64,000 nucleotides of DNA from Actinomycetes bacterium (GTDB lineage Bacteria > Actinomycetota > Actinomycetes > Actinomycetales > Dermatophilaceae). The notes under the pieces were generated by a model that was not told where the DNA came from, ran no database searches, and was given only the letters and a program-made list of their open reading frames with translations. This document shows, one piece after another, positions 1 to 9,484 of the stretch. Numbering within the stretch: position 1 is the stretch's first letter; the number at the start of each line of letters is the position of its first letter. Position numbers and translations under genes: made by a program. The DNA is taken from NCBI GenBank assembly GCA_023420415.1, contig JAEZWF010000023.1:1-64000 (forward strand). Reading direction: 5' to 3'.

Positions 1-1
1 C

Positions 2-34
2 GGGGGGGGGGGGGCGCCCCCCCCCCCCCCCCCC
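2..34. repeat. Poly-G run facing a poly-C run at the window edge
   Basis: Thirteen G (2-14), then CG, then eighteen C (17-34), so the stretch can fold into a near-perfect G:C hairpin. No other part of the window looks like this. It sits at the very edge, which suggests a contig end or a homopolymer assembly artefact rather than a biological site. Nothing else is visible before the first gene at 71. Confidence 0.6.
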
Positions 35-70
35 GCCCCACCCGCACAGACCGACCAGAAGACCCACACC

Positions 71-1075
71 ATGACTCACCAGATCGAGACCCACGGCGAC
101 CTCGCGGCCGCCGTCTTCGCCCGGCAGGACGCGTGGCACCGACTCGGGACGACCGTCGCCGGTCACGCCTTCACCGCCGAGGAGGCCATGCGGCTGGGGC
201 ACCTGGGCGGATGGAACGTCCGCAAGGTCCCGCTCACAGCCAACGTGATGGACGAGGACGGCGTCACGATCCTCGACGTCCCGGCCTTCGCCACCGTGCG
301 CACCAACCCCTTCACCCACGCGCCCGAGGCGCTGGGCGTCGTCGGGTCCGGCTACCTGCCGCTGCAGAACGAGGAGCACGCCAAGTTCCTCAACCTGCTG
401 GCCGACGAGTCCGGGGCCATCTTCGACACCGCCGGTTCGCTGCGCGGGGGCCGTCAGGTGTTCGTCACCATGCGGCTTCCTGAGGCGCTTGTCGTCGGCG
501 GCACGGACCGCGTCGACCTGAACATCGCAGCCCTGAACAGCCACGACGGGTCCAGCGCGTTCCGGCTCGTCGTCACCCCGGTGCGGGTGGTCTGCGCCAA
601 CACGCAGGCCGCCGCTCTGCGCGACCACGTGTCGAGCTGGAGCATCCGCCACACCAGCAACGCCAGGGCCGCCGTGCAGGCCGCCCGTGACGCGCTGGGC
701 CTGACCTTCGCCTACGCCGAGGCCTTCCAAGCCGAGGCAGACCGGCTCATCGAGCGGGAGATGACCGACGCGCAGTTCTTCGACCTGATTCGCGCCACGT
801 TCGGCCCGGCCCCCGACGCCGCGCCGCGTCGAGTCCGTCGGGCATCGGGCGACCGGCTCGCCACCCTCAGCCGGCTCTTCCACGACGCGGAGACACAGGC
901 CGGCATCCGGGGCACCGCGTGGGCCGGCTACCAAGCGGTGGTCGAGTACGTGGACCACTTCGCCCCGGTCCGCACCAAGGTCGCGCCCGACGCCGCCCGC
1001 GCCCAGCGGCTCCTGACGACCGAAGGCCCGAGCAACGTCAAGCGCGCCGCCTGGGACGCGTTGACCGCCGCCTAA
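71..1075 (+). CDS. DUF932 (phage/plasmid-like TIGR03299 type) protein
   Basis: A 334-residue soluble protein of full family length. It has the conserved N-terminal pattern of the phage/plasmid DUF932 family: an early AWHRLG segment, then GWNVRKVPL, then the ALNSHDGSSAFR core near residues 155-166. The family is spread on plasmids, phages and conjugative elements and its biochemical role is unsettled. There are no membrane segments or signal peptide. The ATG has only a weak purine stretch (AGAAGA) upstream. Its position at the outer edge of the transfer region fits an accessory gene of the element. Family assignment is firm; function is unknown. Confidence 0.75.
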   Translation: MTHQIETHGDLAAAVFARQDAWHRLGTTVAGHAFTAEEAMRLGHLGGWNVRKVPLTANVMDEDGVTILDVPAFATVRTNPFTHAPEALGVVGSGYLPLQNEEHAKFLNLLADESGAIFDTAGSLRGGRQVFVTMRLPEALVVGGTDRVDLNIAALNSHDGSSAFRLVVTPVRVVCANTQAAALRDHVSSWSIRHTSNARAAVQAARDALGLTFAYAEAFQAEADRLIEREMTDAQFFDLIRATFGPAPDAAPRRVRRASGDRLATLSRLFHDAETQAGIRGTAWAGYQAVVEYVDHFAPVRTKVAPDAARAQRLLTTEGPSNVKRAAWDALTAA

Positions 1076-1139
1076 CCCCCGAGCGCAGGGCCGGAGCGCC
1101 CGGCCCCGAGCCGCGCTCCGGGCCCTGACCAATGCCGGG

Positions 1140-1640
1140 TCACCACAGCGCCAACTGCTCGCCGAAGATCCGCCGCAGTCGTCGTAGATCGGCCGCGACC
1201 AGCTGCGGATCCTTGCGCGCCATGTTCCGCAGCTCCAACGCCCTTCGCCGCGCCCCTCGCGGATCGCCCAGCGGCGAACCCGTCAGCGCGCGGCGGATAG
1301 CCCACTCGCGCCGGTTCTCGACGTAGGTCGACGCCACAACGTGCTCTGGGTGCACCCGCTGACAGAGCGGGTTGTCGCACCGGTGACCGAGCACCTCCGT
1401 CGCGGCCAAGGCCTCGACGCCATGCGCCTGCGCGAAACCGAAGCGGTGCGCCACGATCACGCGGTCGGGCGCGAACCAGAACCGTCCGTGACCCTTGCCG
1501 CTGATCGCACCCGTCCACCACCAGCACTCGCTACCCGCGACGCGGACAATCTTGCGTTCCCGCCGTGCCACCGTGGCCGCATCCGCGACCGCCTCATCGA
1601 GGAGCGCGAGGCCTTCCTCGTCCAGCCGTCGACCACCCAC
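1140..1640 (-). CDS. HNH-nuclease-like zinc protein
   Basis: The centre carries a Cys/His cluster typical of HNH-fold proteins: CWWWTG, then AHRFGF, then LGHRCDNPLCQRVHPEHV. GHRC is followed by NPLC, and the HPEHV histidines sit in the catalytic position. This arrangement is common in phage and mobile-element HNH endonucleases. The arginine-rich C-terminal tail could bind nucleic acid. The GTG at 1640 is chosen because it follows the upstream stop (1648) by seven bases; a GTG at 1697 would extend it by 19 residues and overlap the neighbour by 50 bases. Neither start has a good ribosome site. Target and activity are unknown. Confidence 0.6.
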   Translation of the reverse strand: MGGRRLDEEGLALLDEAVADAATVARRERKIVRVAGSECWWWTGAISGKGHGRFWFAPDRVIVAHRFGFAQAHGVEALAATEVLGHRCDNPLCQRVHPEHVVASTYVENRREWAIRRALTGSPLGDPRGARRRALELRNMARKDPQLVAADLRRLRRIFGEQLALW

Positions 1641-1647
1641 GGCACGC

Positions 1648-2001
1648 TCACGCGCCGGAGTCCTCGCGCCCCGGCGCGGCCTCGTCCGCCAGTGCACACA
1701 GCCGCGCCGCCTCTCGACGGCTCAGTCCCTCGCCACACCACTGCAGGGCCTCGTCCAATCCGAGGCCCTCGTCCGTGGTCATCGCGAGCAGCGCCTCGCC
1801 CGCTCGCTGCTCGCAGCGCCGCACCATGTCGTCCCGCTCCCCGAGCGCGACCATCACGTCGACCCCGCGAGCACTGAGCCGCTTCTCCCGCTCGACGCGC
1901 TGCTCTCGCATCTTGGCCTGCGCATCCAGCGCGGCACGCCGGGCCACCTGCCGCGCACTCTGCACCTGGCCCCTGACCGGCTTCTCCTGCGTCTCACTCA
2001 T
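1648..2001 (-). CDS. Hypothetical charged helical protein of the transfer region
   Basis: A 117-residue, very charged, Arg/Glu/Ala-rich protein without membrane segments or recognisable enzyme motifs. Residues about 15-70 look like a long helix, possibly a coiled coil. The ATG at 2001 is chosen because GGAAGGGG lies about nine bases upstream; an upstream start in the same frame at 2055 lacks one. It is transcribed away from the relaxase gene, with the HNH gene immediately downstream, so the two probably form a small operon. Not recognised. Its site beside the putative oriT or promoter region makes a DNA-binding accessory role possible, but that is a guess from position. Confidence 0.5.
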   Translation of the reverse strand: MSETQEKPVRGQVQSARQVARRAALDAQAKMREQRVEREKRLSARGVDVMVALGERDDMVRRCEQRAGEALLAMTTDEGLGLDEALQWCGEGLSRREAARLCALADEAAPGREDSGA

Positions 2002-2080
2002 CGCGTCCGACCCCTTCCGAGTCTCCGAATCTGTCACCCCCAAGGCTGCGACCACTCCCCTGGGCGGACATCAGCCCTCC

Positions 2081-2172
2081 GACAACCACCCGCGACCCGA
2101 CGTACCCCCAGCGAAAACCCCAACCGCCGAGTGCCACACACCTCATGCATTCCCGGTTGTTTAAGCGACAAC
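2081..2172. promoter_or_regulatory. Divergent control region before the relaxase; candidate oriT or operator
   Basis: The gap between the leftward gene at 2001 and the relaxase contains GACAACC (from 2081), then GCGAC and CGACGTACCCC (2098-2108). A related layout recurs upstream of the regulator gene near 20760-20795. A second element, GTTGT-N7-ACAAC, spans 2156-2172. A GGAGG ribosome site lies at 2196-2200. Relaxase genes often sit next to oriT, but no nic site can be identified by eye. Confidence 0.4.
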
Positions 2173-2212
2173 TACTGACCACCAGGCCCACACCTGGAGG
2201 CTTCCTACTGGT

Positions 2213-5200
2213 GTGACCATGTCGATCCATAGGCTCACGGCCGGGAGCGGGTATGACTACCTGACTCGCCAGGTCGCGGCTCAGGACGTCACCGAAAAGG
2301 GTCACGCCGGCCTGGCGAGCTACTACACCGCCAAGGGCGAAGCACCGGGCCAATGGGTCGGCTCCGGGATGGCCGGCATCGAGGGTTTGTCGGTCGGGGA
2401 TGCCGTCACCGCCGAGCAGATGCAGGCCCTGTTCGGTTCGGGTCATCACCCTCTCGCCCAGCAGCGCCGCGACGAGCTGCAGGGCCCCGCCCTGACCGAC
2501 CAGGACCTGCGGGCGGCGACCCGCCTCGGGATGCCCTACAAGGTCTACAGCGGCGATGTGTCCGCGTTCCGCCTCGAGGTCGCCCAGCGCATCGCCGAGC
2601 TGAACCTCAGCCGCGGAGTCAGCGGTCGCGCAGTCCGCGACGTGGCCGTTTCCGTCGAGGAACGAGCGCGGATCCGGACTGAAGTCGCCGTCGAGTTCTT
2701 CCGCACCGAGCACGGACGCGACCCGGACGACGCCCGAGAGATCGCCGCCACGATCGCCAAGCACTCACGGCCGCGCACCACGGCGGTCGCCGGGTATGAC
2801 CTGACGTTCTCGCCGGTCAAGAGCGTCAGCACCCTGTGGGCGATCGCCGATCCGGCCACCGCGGCCCGCATCGAACGCGCGCATCAGGCAGCGGTCAAGG
2901 ATGCGCTGCAGTTCCTCGAAGAGCACGCACTGTTCACCCGATTGGGCACGAACGGGGTCCGGCAAGTCAACGTGCTAGGCATGGTCGCCACCGCGTTCAC
3001 TCACCGCGACTCCCGCGCCGGCGACCCAGACCTGCACACCCACGTCGCTGTGGCGAACAAAGTGCAGACCGACGATGGCCGATGGCTCAGCATCGACGGC
3101 CGTGTGCTGTACAAGGCCAACGTCTCCGCCTCCGAGCAGTACAACACCTCACTGGAGAAGCACCTCCGGGCCGACGTTGGGCTTCGCTTCGAGGAGCGCC
3201 CCAACCTCGACGCGCGTAAGCGCCCGGTGCGTGAAGTTGTCGGGGTCGACCTCCGCCTGAACGAGCGCTGGTCGGCCCGCCGAGCCCGCATCGAGGCGCG
3301 CCGCGCGGTGCTCGCGCAACAGTTCCAGAGCGCCCACGAGCGCCCACCCACCGAGGTCGAGTCCATCCAGCTGGCTCACCAGGCCACGTTGGAGACCCGG
3401 GAGGCGAAGAAGGAGCCGCACAGCCTGGCCGAACAGCGACAGGCGTGGCACCAGCAAGCGCTCGAGGTCCTCGGCGGCGAGGACGCGATCGCCTCCATGG
3501 TCCAGGCGGCCATGGCACCCCCCGCGGGCGCGGCGACTCGGGTTGATTCCAGCTGGATGGAGGCCACCGCGGAACAGATCGTGACCACCCTCGAGGCCCG
3601 CCGCAGCACTTGGCAGGTCTGGCACGTGCGAGCCGAAGCACTGCGCCGGGCACGCTCCGCCGACCTGACGGTCGACGACATCGACCGGGTAGTGGGCCTC
3701 CTGGTCGACGAGGCACTCAGCCAGCACTCGGTGCGCCTCTCCCCCAACGGGGACGGTGTCACCGAGCCCGCGCAGTTGCGTCGACGCGATGACGAGAGCG
3801 TCTACATCGTGCACGGTGCCGAGCACTACACCTCGGCGCGCGTCCTCGCGGCCGAGCAGCGCATGGTCGCCGCGGCGGCCCGCGCGGACGGCCGCTCGGT
3901 CCCCGTCGAGGCGGTCGACGTCGCCCTGCTTGAGTCCGCAGCCAACGGGGTCACCCTCAACGCCGGGCAGGTGGCCCTGGTGCGCGGTATGGCAACGTCC
4001 GGCGCCCGGCTGCAGCTGGCGATCGCCCCCGCCGGAGCCGGCAAGACCACTGCAATGAGGGCGCTGGCCAGGGCCTGGGAGAACGGCGGCGGAGTCCTCA
4101 TCGGCCTCGCACCCTCGGCGGCCGCGGCCGCCGCGCTGCGCGATCAGATCGACGTTGGCGGGTCCGTGCACACCGACACGCTCGCCAAACTCACCCACGA
4201 CCTCGCCGAGGGCGCCCTGCCCGACTGGGCCGCCCAGATCGGCCCGGACACCCTGGTGGTCATCGACGAGGCGGGCATGGCGGACACCCTCTCCCTCGAC
4301 ACCGCCGTCGAGTGGATCACCTCACGCGGCGCCAGCGTCCGCCTCATCGGCGACGACCAGCAGCTCGCAGCGATCGGCGCCGGCGGGGTTCTCCGCGACC
4401 TCGACGTCACACACGGTGCCCTGCGCCTGACCAAGCTCATGCGGTTCACTGACCCCGCTGAAGGAGCCGCGTCGCTGGCTCTCCGCGACGGCCAACCTGA
4501 CGCGCTGGGCTTCTACCTCGACAACAGCCGCGTCCACGTCGGCGACCTGGCCACCATGACCGAGGACGTCTTCACCGCCTGGGAAACCGACCGTGCCGCC
4601 GGCCTCGACGCGATCATGCTCGCGCCCACACGCGACCTGGTGTCCGACCTGAACCAGCGCGCCGCCCGGGCACGCCGGCTCGAGCAGGCCCACGGGCCCG
4701 AGGGCCCGGGCCGGAGCGTGCGGTTGGCCGACGGCAACCAGGCGTCAGTCGGCGACCTCGTCATCACCCGAGCCAACGACAGACGGCTCCGGGTCACCGC
4801 TTCGGACTGGGTCAAGAACGGCGACCGTTGGACTGTGCTGAGCGTCGACGCTCGCGACGCCGGCACAGGAGCCATGACCGTCCAGCACACCCGCAGCCGA
4901 CGGGTGATCGACCTTCCGGCCGACTACGTGGCCACCTCTACGGAGCTCGGCTACGCCGCCACCGTCCACACCGCCCAGGGCGTGTCGGTCGACGCGGTCC
5001 ACGGACTCGCCACCGGCGGCGAGTCCCGCCAACAGCTGTACACGATGCTGACCCGCGGCCGGCTCGCCAACCACGTCTACCTCGAGGTGGTCAGCGACGG
5101 CGACCCGCACAACGCCATCCGTCCGGACAGCATCACCCCACCCACGGCGACCGATCTGCTCGAGCGTGTCCTGGCCCGCGACGACTCCCCCGTGTCGGCG

Positions 5201-8044
5201 ACCACCCTGGCCCGTCAGGCCGCGGCCCCGGCAACCCGGCTCGGCGAGGCCGCGACCCGATACACCGACGCGCTGTACGTCGCCGCCGAGGACCTCCTCG
5301 ACCACGCCGTCCTCGATGTGCTCGAGGGTGCGGCCGAGGCCCTCGTTCCGGGACTGACCACGGAGGCGGCGTGGCCCACGCTGCGGGCCCACCTGATCCT
5401 GCTCGCAGCCACCGGATCCGACCCCTCACACGCCTTGGCGCACGCTGTTGACGACCGCGAGCTCGACACGGCCGGCGACCGCGCCGCGGTCCTGGACTGG
5501 CGGCTGGACGACACCGGACTGCGCAACGCCGGCCGCGGCCCGCTGCCGTGGATCCCGGCCATCCCCACCCGGCTGGACGAGCACCCTCACTGGGGCCCCT
5601 ACCTGCGCCAGCGCGCAGACCTGGTCACGGACCTGACCGAGCAGGTCCGGGTCGACGCCGAATCCGCGCCCACACCGACCTGGGCGAGCCAAGGATCCGC
5701 CCGGCCAGACCCGACCACTCTCGGCCAGGTCGCCGTGTGGCGAGCCGCCATGCAGGTGGAGGAGGAGGACCGTCGACCCACCGGCGCCCCCCAGCTGCAG
5801 AAGGCCCCGGCCCGGTGGCAGCAACGACTGAACACCGCCGTGGCGGGCGACCGCACCCCTGCCCTGCAGGAGTGGGGCGACCTGCTGCGCCACGTCGCTC
5901 CGGCGGCGGCACGCGACGACTTCGCGCCGCTGCTGGCCGAACGACTCGCCGCCATGTCCCGCGCCGGCCTGAACACCAGGCCCTTGCTGGCGACCGCCCT
6001 GCGTCAGGGGTCGTTGCCCGACGACCACGCGGCCGCGGCGCTGTGGTGGCGTCTCAGCCGGCACGTTGCCCCGGCAGTCGCCCAGGAGATCGACCGAGGG
6101 CACACGCTCAGCTCCGACTGGGTGCCCGCGCTGGCCGCCAAGATCGGGGCTGGCGGTGTGGAGCAGATGCGGGCCAGCAGCTGGTGGCCCGCCCTGGTCA
6201 GCTCCTTCGACCATCCGCTCCAGCGCGGGTGGTCACTGGAGCAGCTCTTGGGGCTCGCCGTCAACGACGGCAGCGACGTCGACGCCGCCCAAGCCATGGT
6301 CTGGCGCCTGTCCGTCCTCACCGACCCACCGCCGACCGATGAGGACGTCGACTTCCCCCACCCCGACGACGCTGCACCGGCCGACCTGTGGGACGTCGAC
6401 CCTGGGGAGCCGCACCCGATGTCCCCCCAAGCGTGGGGTTCAGCCCGCGTCCCAGTCGACACCGACCTCGCCGCGCGCAGTCGGACGTTGGAGGTCCTCG
6501 ACGAAGAGTTCGCCGAGGAGCCGGCCCTCGGCGAGGAGTTGGAGCTGAGCGTCGACGGGCAGCTTCAACTCGAGGCCACCCTGCGATCGGGGACAGGCCC
6601 GCTGGCGCCGAACGACGCCGAAGTCGAGCTGCAGGTGACCAGGGCCGCCGACCTCGACTTCGCACCGGTGCCGGCCAAACGGATGCTCGAGGTCAACCGT
6701 CTGGCACTGGCCTACTTTGCCGACCGCTACCAGGGCAGCTGGGCGCAGGACTACCTGACCGACCGCTTGGGCGTCGATCCTGACGGCACGCCCGGGCTCC
6801 GACCCGGTTATGCCCCCGCCGGGTGGGCCAGCCTGGTCACCCACCTTCGCCGGCTCGGTGTCACGGACGAGGAAATGACCGAGACCGGCGTCGCGGCCCT
6901 GGCACGGACGGGTCGCCTCATCGACCGGTTCCGGGACCGGGCCGTCATGCCGATCCTGCACCAAGGGGAGGTCCTCGGCTTCGTGGGACGCCGCCACCCC
7001 GCGTTGGGCGACGACGACAAGGCGGGACCGAAGTACCTCAACACCGCCGACACTCCCCTGTTCCACAAGGGTGCGCAGGTGTTCGGCCTCGCGCCCGAGC
7101 TGCCCGTCGCGGACGCGACCCTGGTCCTCGTCGAGGGACCTCTCGACGCCTGGGCAGTCACCATCGCCACCGGCGGGCGACACGTCGGACTCGCCCCGCT
7201 GGGCACGTCCCTCACCGATGAGCAGGCCAGCCAGATCGCCCACCTCGGCCGACCCGTCATCGTCGCCACCGACGCGGATCTTGCCGGGCGAGTGGCCGCC
7301 GAGCGGGACTACTGGCTGCTCACCCAGCACGCCCTCGACCCCGCCTCGGCCACGTTCCCCGACGGGCTGGACCCGGCCGACGTGCTCGCCCGCGAGGGGC
7401 ACCCCGCCCTCGAGGCGGCCTTGTCGTCGGCACTCCCCCTCGGCGACGTCCTCCTTGAGGAGCGTCTCAGAAACCTGGCCGGCGCGGATGCCCTGCTGGA
7501 GGCTGCGCTGGTGGTGGCCGCCCGTCCCGCAGAGCACTGGAACACCCAGATCGACGGGGTCGCCGCACGGCTGGGCATCTCCTCGACGCAGGCCCGGTCA
7601 CGCCTCGCGGCCGGTGTGCAAGCGTGGACCCGCGACCCGAGAGCGGCCGCCCGGGCTCGCCTCGACGCGATCGCCGATGTCAAGGCCCGCCTGTCGGCCG
7701 CCGTCCAGGGGACCCACTCCGACCGGTGGGCGGCTCTAGCAGCCGAGGTCGATCCTCGACTGACGGCCCAGGCCGACTGGCCGGCCCTCGCCGCCATGAT
7801 GCAACTGGCACACCAGGATGGTCACGACGTCCCTGCCACCGTCCGCCGACTCGTCGACGCAGAGCCACTGGCGGATCTGCCTGCTCAAGAGCTGCGCTAC
7901 CGACTCGTGGCGGCACTGCCGATCGACGTCGCACCGACCACGCTTCCAGCAACGCAGGGTCCGGCCCGCCCCGGCGCCAGGGAGCAGGACCGCCGCGCGG
8001 TGACGGACATGTCCCGCCAGCGGCCGCGCCCGCCACGTCGCTGA
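2213..8044 (+). CDS. MobF relaxase - RecD-like helicase - DnaG-like primase fusion
   Basis: A 1943-residue cytoplasmic conjugation enzyme expected to nick oriT, stay bound to the 5' end, unwind the strand and possibly prime synthesis. The relaxase part (about 1-420) has the paired tyrosines Y37/Y38 and the HUH metal histidines H264, H275 and H277 (DLHTH). The helicase part (about 570-960) has APAGAGKTT (K611), VVIDEAG (D685/E686) and TVHTAQG near 915. Residues about 1480-1760 resemble a DnaG catalytic core (KYLN, LFHKG), with toprim residues VEGPLD (E1641, D1645) and DAD (D1687/D1689). No DnaG zinc finger is seen. The start is GTG at 2213; an ATG follows at 2219, farther from GGAGG. The relaxase and helicase calls are firm; primase activity is inferred. 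Confidence 0.9.
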   Translation: MTMSIHRLTAGSGYDYLTRQVAAQDVTEKGHAGLASYYTAKGEAPGQWVGSGMAGIEGLSVGDAVTAEQMQALFGSGHHPLAQQRRDELQGPALTDQDLRAATRLGMPYKVYSGDVSAFRLEVAQRIAELNLSRGVSGRAVRDVAVSVEERARIRTEVAVEFFRTEHGRDPDDAREIAATIAKHSRPRTTAVAGYDLTFSPVKSVSTLWAIADPATAARIERAHQAAVKDALQFLEEHALFTRLGTNGVRQVNVLGMVATAFTHRDSRAGDPDLHTHVAVANKVQTDDGRWLSIDGRVLYKANVSASEQYNTSLEKHLRADVGLRFEERPNLDARKRPVREVVGVDLRLNERWSARRARIEARRAVLAQQFQSAHERPPTEVESIQLAHQATLETREAKKEPHSLAEQRQAWHQQALEVLGGEDAIASMVQAAMAPPAGAATRVDSSWMEATAEQIVTTLEARRSTWQVWHVRAEALRRARSADLTVDDIDRVVGLLVDEALSQHSVRLSPNGDGVTEPAQLRRRDDESVYIVHGAEHYTSARVLAAEQRMVAAAARADGRSVPVEAVDVALLESAANGVTLNAGQVALVRGMATSGARLQLAIAPAGAGKTTAMRALARAWENGGGVLIGLAPSAAAAAALRDQIDVGGSVHTDTLAKLTHDLAEGALPDWAAQIGPDTLVVIDEAGMADTLSLDTAVEWITSRGASVRLIGDDQQLAAIGAGGVLRDLDVTHGALRLTKLMRFTDPAEGAASLALRDGQPDALGFYLDNSRVHVGDLATMTEDVFTAWETDRAAGLDAIMLAPTRDLVSDLNQRAARARRLEQAHGPEGPGRSVRLADGNQASVGDLVITRANDRRLRVTASDWVKNGDRWTVLSVDARDAGTGAMTVQHTRSRRVIDLPADYVATSTELGYAATVHTAQGVSVDAVHGLATGGESRQQLYTMLTRGRLANHVYLEVVSDGDPHNAIRPDSITPPTATDLLERVLARDDSPVSATTLARQAAAPATRLGEAATRYTDALYVAAEDLLDHAVLDVLEGAAEALVPGLTTEAAWPTLRAHLILLAATGSDPSHALAHAVDDRELDTAGDRAAVLDWRLDDTGLRNAGRGPLPWIPAIPTRLDEHPHWGPYLRQRADLVTDLTEQVRVDAESAPTPTWASQGSARPDPTTLGQVAVWRAAMQVEEEDRRPTGAPQLQKAPARWQQRLNTAVAGDRTPALQEWGDLLRHVAPAAARDDFAPLLAERLAAMSRAGLNTRPLLATALRQGSLPDDHAAAALWWRLSRHVAPAVAQEIDRGHTLSSDWVPALAAKIGAGGVEQMRASSWWPALVSSFDHPLQRGWSLEQLLGLAVNDGSDVDAAQAMVWRLSVLTDPPPTDEDVDFPHPDDAAPADLWDVDPGEPHPMSPQAWGSARVPVDTDLAARSRTLEVLDEEFAEEPALGEELELSVDGQLQLEATLRSGTGPLAPNDAEVELQVTRAADLDFAPVPAKRMLEVNRLALAYFADRYQGSWAQDYLTDRLGVDPDGTPGLRPGYAPAGWASLVTHLRRLGVTDEEMTETGVAALARTGRLIDRFRDRAVMPILHQGEVLGFVGRRHPALGDDDKAGPKYLNTADTPLFHKGAQVFGLAPELPVADATLVLVEGPLDAWAVTIATGGRHVGLAPLGTSLTDEQASQIAHLGRPVIVATDADLAGRVAAERDYWLLTQHALDPASATFPDGLDPADVLAREGHPALEAALSSALPLGDVLLEERLRNLAGADALLEAALVVAARPAEHWNTQIDGVAARLGISSTQARSRLAAGVQAWTRDPRAAARARLDAIADVKARLSAAVQGTHSDRWAALAAEVDPRLTAQADWPALAAMMQLAHQDGHDVPATVRRLVDAEPLADLPAQELRYRLVAALPIDVAPTTLPATQGPARPGAREQDRRAVTDMSRQRPRPPRR

Positions 8045-8132
8045 CTCGCACGTCGCAGGCGGATTCGGGACCCGATGAGGGCGCCACGGTCTGGATGTCG
8101 GCCGCCGTTGGCTCTCGTGCCACCCTGAGCCC

Positions 8133-8795
8133 ATGACGGGTACGAACCACCATCACTCGAGCCTGGTGGGCGACGTACCGCTCGAGCTGCTCATGGCCCA
8201 GCTCGCGCAGCGGCGGCCGATCTTCCACAGCGAGGCCGACTTTCAGTTCGCCCTCGCCCAGATGCTAGCCGAGCTGGAGCCGGCCGCTCATTGTCGGCTC
8301 GAGGTGCCCCAGCCACGCAGCGGGCGGGGGCGGGAGCATCTCGACCTGCTCGTGCGGGGTCCCGACGGAGCAGCGACCGCCGTCGAGCTCAAGTACTTCA
8401 CACGGGCCTGGGCCGGTGTCGTCGACGACGAGACCTTCGCCCTACGGGACCACGCCGCAACCGACCTGGCACGCCTCCACTACGTGCACGACATCGGTCG
8501 GCTCGAGAGGTTCGCTGCGACCTCGGGGGTTGCCGGTGTCGCGATCATGCTGACCAATGAGCCGCGCCTGTGGGACCCGAGTGGACAGGGCAGGGGGAAC
8601 GACGTCGCGTTCCGGATCCACGAGGGCCAGGTTCTGTCGGGTCTCTTGGAGTGGGGCAACGGATACAAGCCGAATCGTCGTCAGCTGAGCGGGCGGTACT
8701 TGCTTTCGTGGCACGACTTCTCGCTGATCGACCCTCGGTCCCGGGGCGGCCGGTTGAGGTGGACGGCCGCGCTCGTGCCGGCGCCCGGCCGGTGA
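8133..8795 (+). CDS. Putative PD-(D/E)XK nuclease-fold protein
   Basis: 220 residues. The spacing of E34, D71 (HLDLL) and E85-x-K87 (AVELKYF) matches the core of restriction-endonuclease-like folds: an acidic helix, an Asp strand, then a strand ending ExK. The middle holds a hydrophobic strand (VAGVAIMLTN) followed by a region rich in Trp and Tyr. No methyltransferase or helicase partner is adjacent, so it is not an obvious restriction system. It follows the relaxase by 88 bases on the same strand. It could be a housekeeping nuclease of the element or a stand-alone defence effector. The fold is a motif-based inference and has not been confirmed by alignment. Confidence 0.55.
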   Translation: MTGTNHHHSSLVGDVPLELLMAQLAQRRPIFHSEADFQFALAQMLAELEPAAHCRLEVPQPRSGRGREHLDLLVRGPDGAATAVELKYFTRAWAGVVDDETFALRDHAATDLARLHYVHDIGRLERFAATSGVAGVAIMLTNEPRLWDPSGQGRGNDVAFRIHEGQVLSGLLEWGNGYKPNRRQLSGRYLLSWHDFSLIDPRSRGGRLRWTAALVPAPGR

Positions 8796-8811
8796 GCCGG
8801 CTAAGGGCGGT

Positions 8812-9465
8812 CTACTCCTCGACGATCTCGCCGGTGCCGGTGTCGATCGTCTGGCCGTCGACGACTCGAAGCCGTGGCCCCGTACTCTCCTGGACGCCCT
8901 CGGGGGGCCGGTGGGCCGCGACGTCACGGTCGAAGACCTCCAGGCGCTGCGCGGTAGCCGGCTCTGCGAGGTGACGCGAGTGGCGGCCCTTGGCGGGCCA
9001 CTGCGGGTGCCCGTCCTCGCAGTGGTTCCTGACCCGCTGCCGCATGCGTTCCACGAACGCGGGCAGGGCGTAGCGGTGCCACTCCTCGAGAGCGTCGCTG
9101 CCGAGCGATAGGGCTGCTCGGCGCCGTTGGTCGGCGAGGACGGCGAGTTCTCGCACCAGGTGGGGGTGCTGCGGCCAGCAGTGTGGGACCACGCCTGCGA
9201 CGTCCCACACGTACTCGGTGTTGAGCCAGCTGGTGAACGCCTCGAGCCAGGTCCACATTTCACGGCGCAGCGGGGCGCGGGTGAGGCTGTCCGGGTCCCA
9301 GGGTCGGGGAAGCATCTTGAGGCTCCCGAGGGCCTTGCGTTGCTCATCGGTCCCGTTGATGGCCAGGTCGAGCTCCCGGTATGCCTGCTCGAGGAGGCGG
9401 CCCGGGTGCGGAAAGTCGGTCACCATCGGCCCCGGTCCGGGGCCCTCGTTGGTCATGGGCCTCAT
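8812..9465 (-). CDS. DUF4913-like protein of conjugative elements
   Basis: A 217-residue soluble protein. The middle (about residues 68-145) reads TWLEAFTSWLNTEYVWDV, a CWPQHPHLVRELAVLAD segment and an EEWH helix. This fits the DUF4913 pattern of a Trp-rich helix, a C-W-x-x-H-P motif and a helical tail, a family found on actinobacterial plasmids and conjugative elements. The start is the ATG at 9465 with GGGGA about eight bases upstream; a second ATG at 9456 is possible. It is the last gene of the leftward secretion operon, 19 bases after the coupling ATPase. The molecular role is unknown; context suggests transfer accessory work. Confidence 0.55.
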   Translation of the reverse strand: MRPMTNEGPGPGPMVTDFPHPGRLLEQAYRELDLAINGTDEQRKALGSLKMLPRPWDPDSLTRAPLRREMWTWLEAFTSWLNTEYVWDVAGVVPHCWPQHPHLVRELAVLADQRRRAALSLGSDALEEWHRYALPAFVERMRQRVRNHCEDGHPQWPAKGRHSRHLAEPATAQRLEVFDRDVAAHRPPEGVQESTGPRLRVVDGQTIDTGTGEIVEE

Positions 9466-9484
9466 CTGCGGATCCCCTCCCCTT

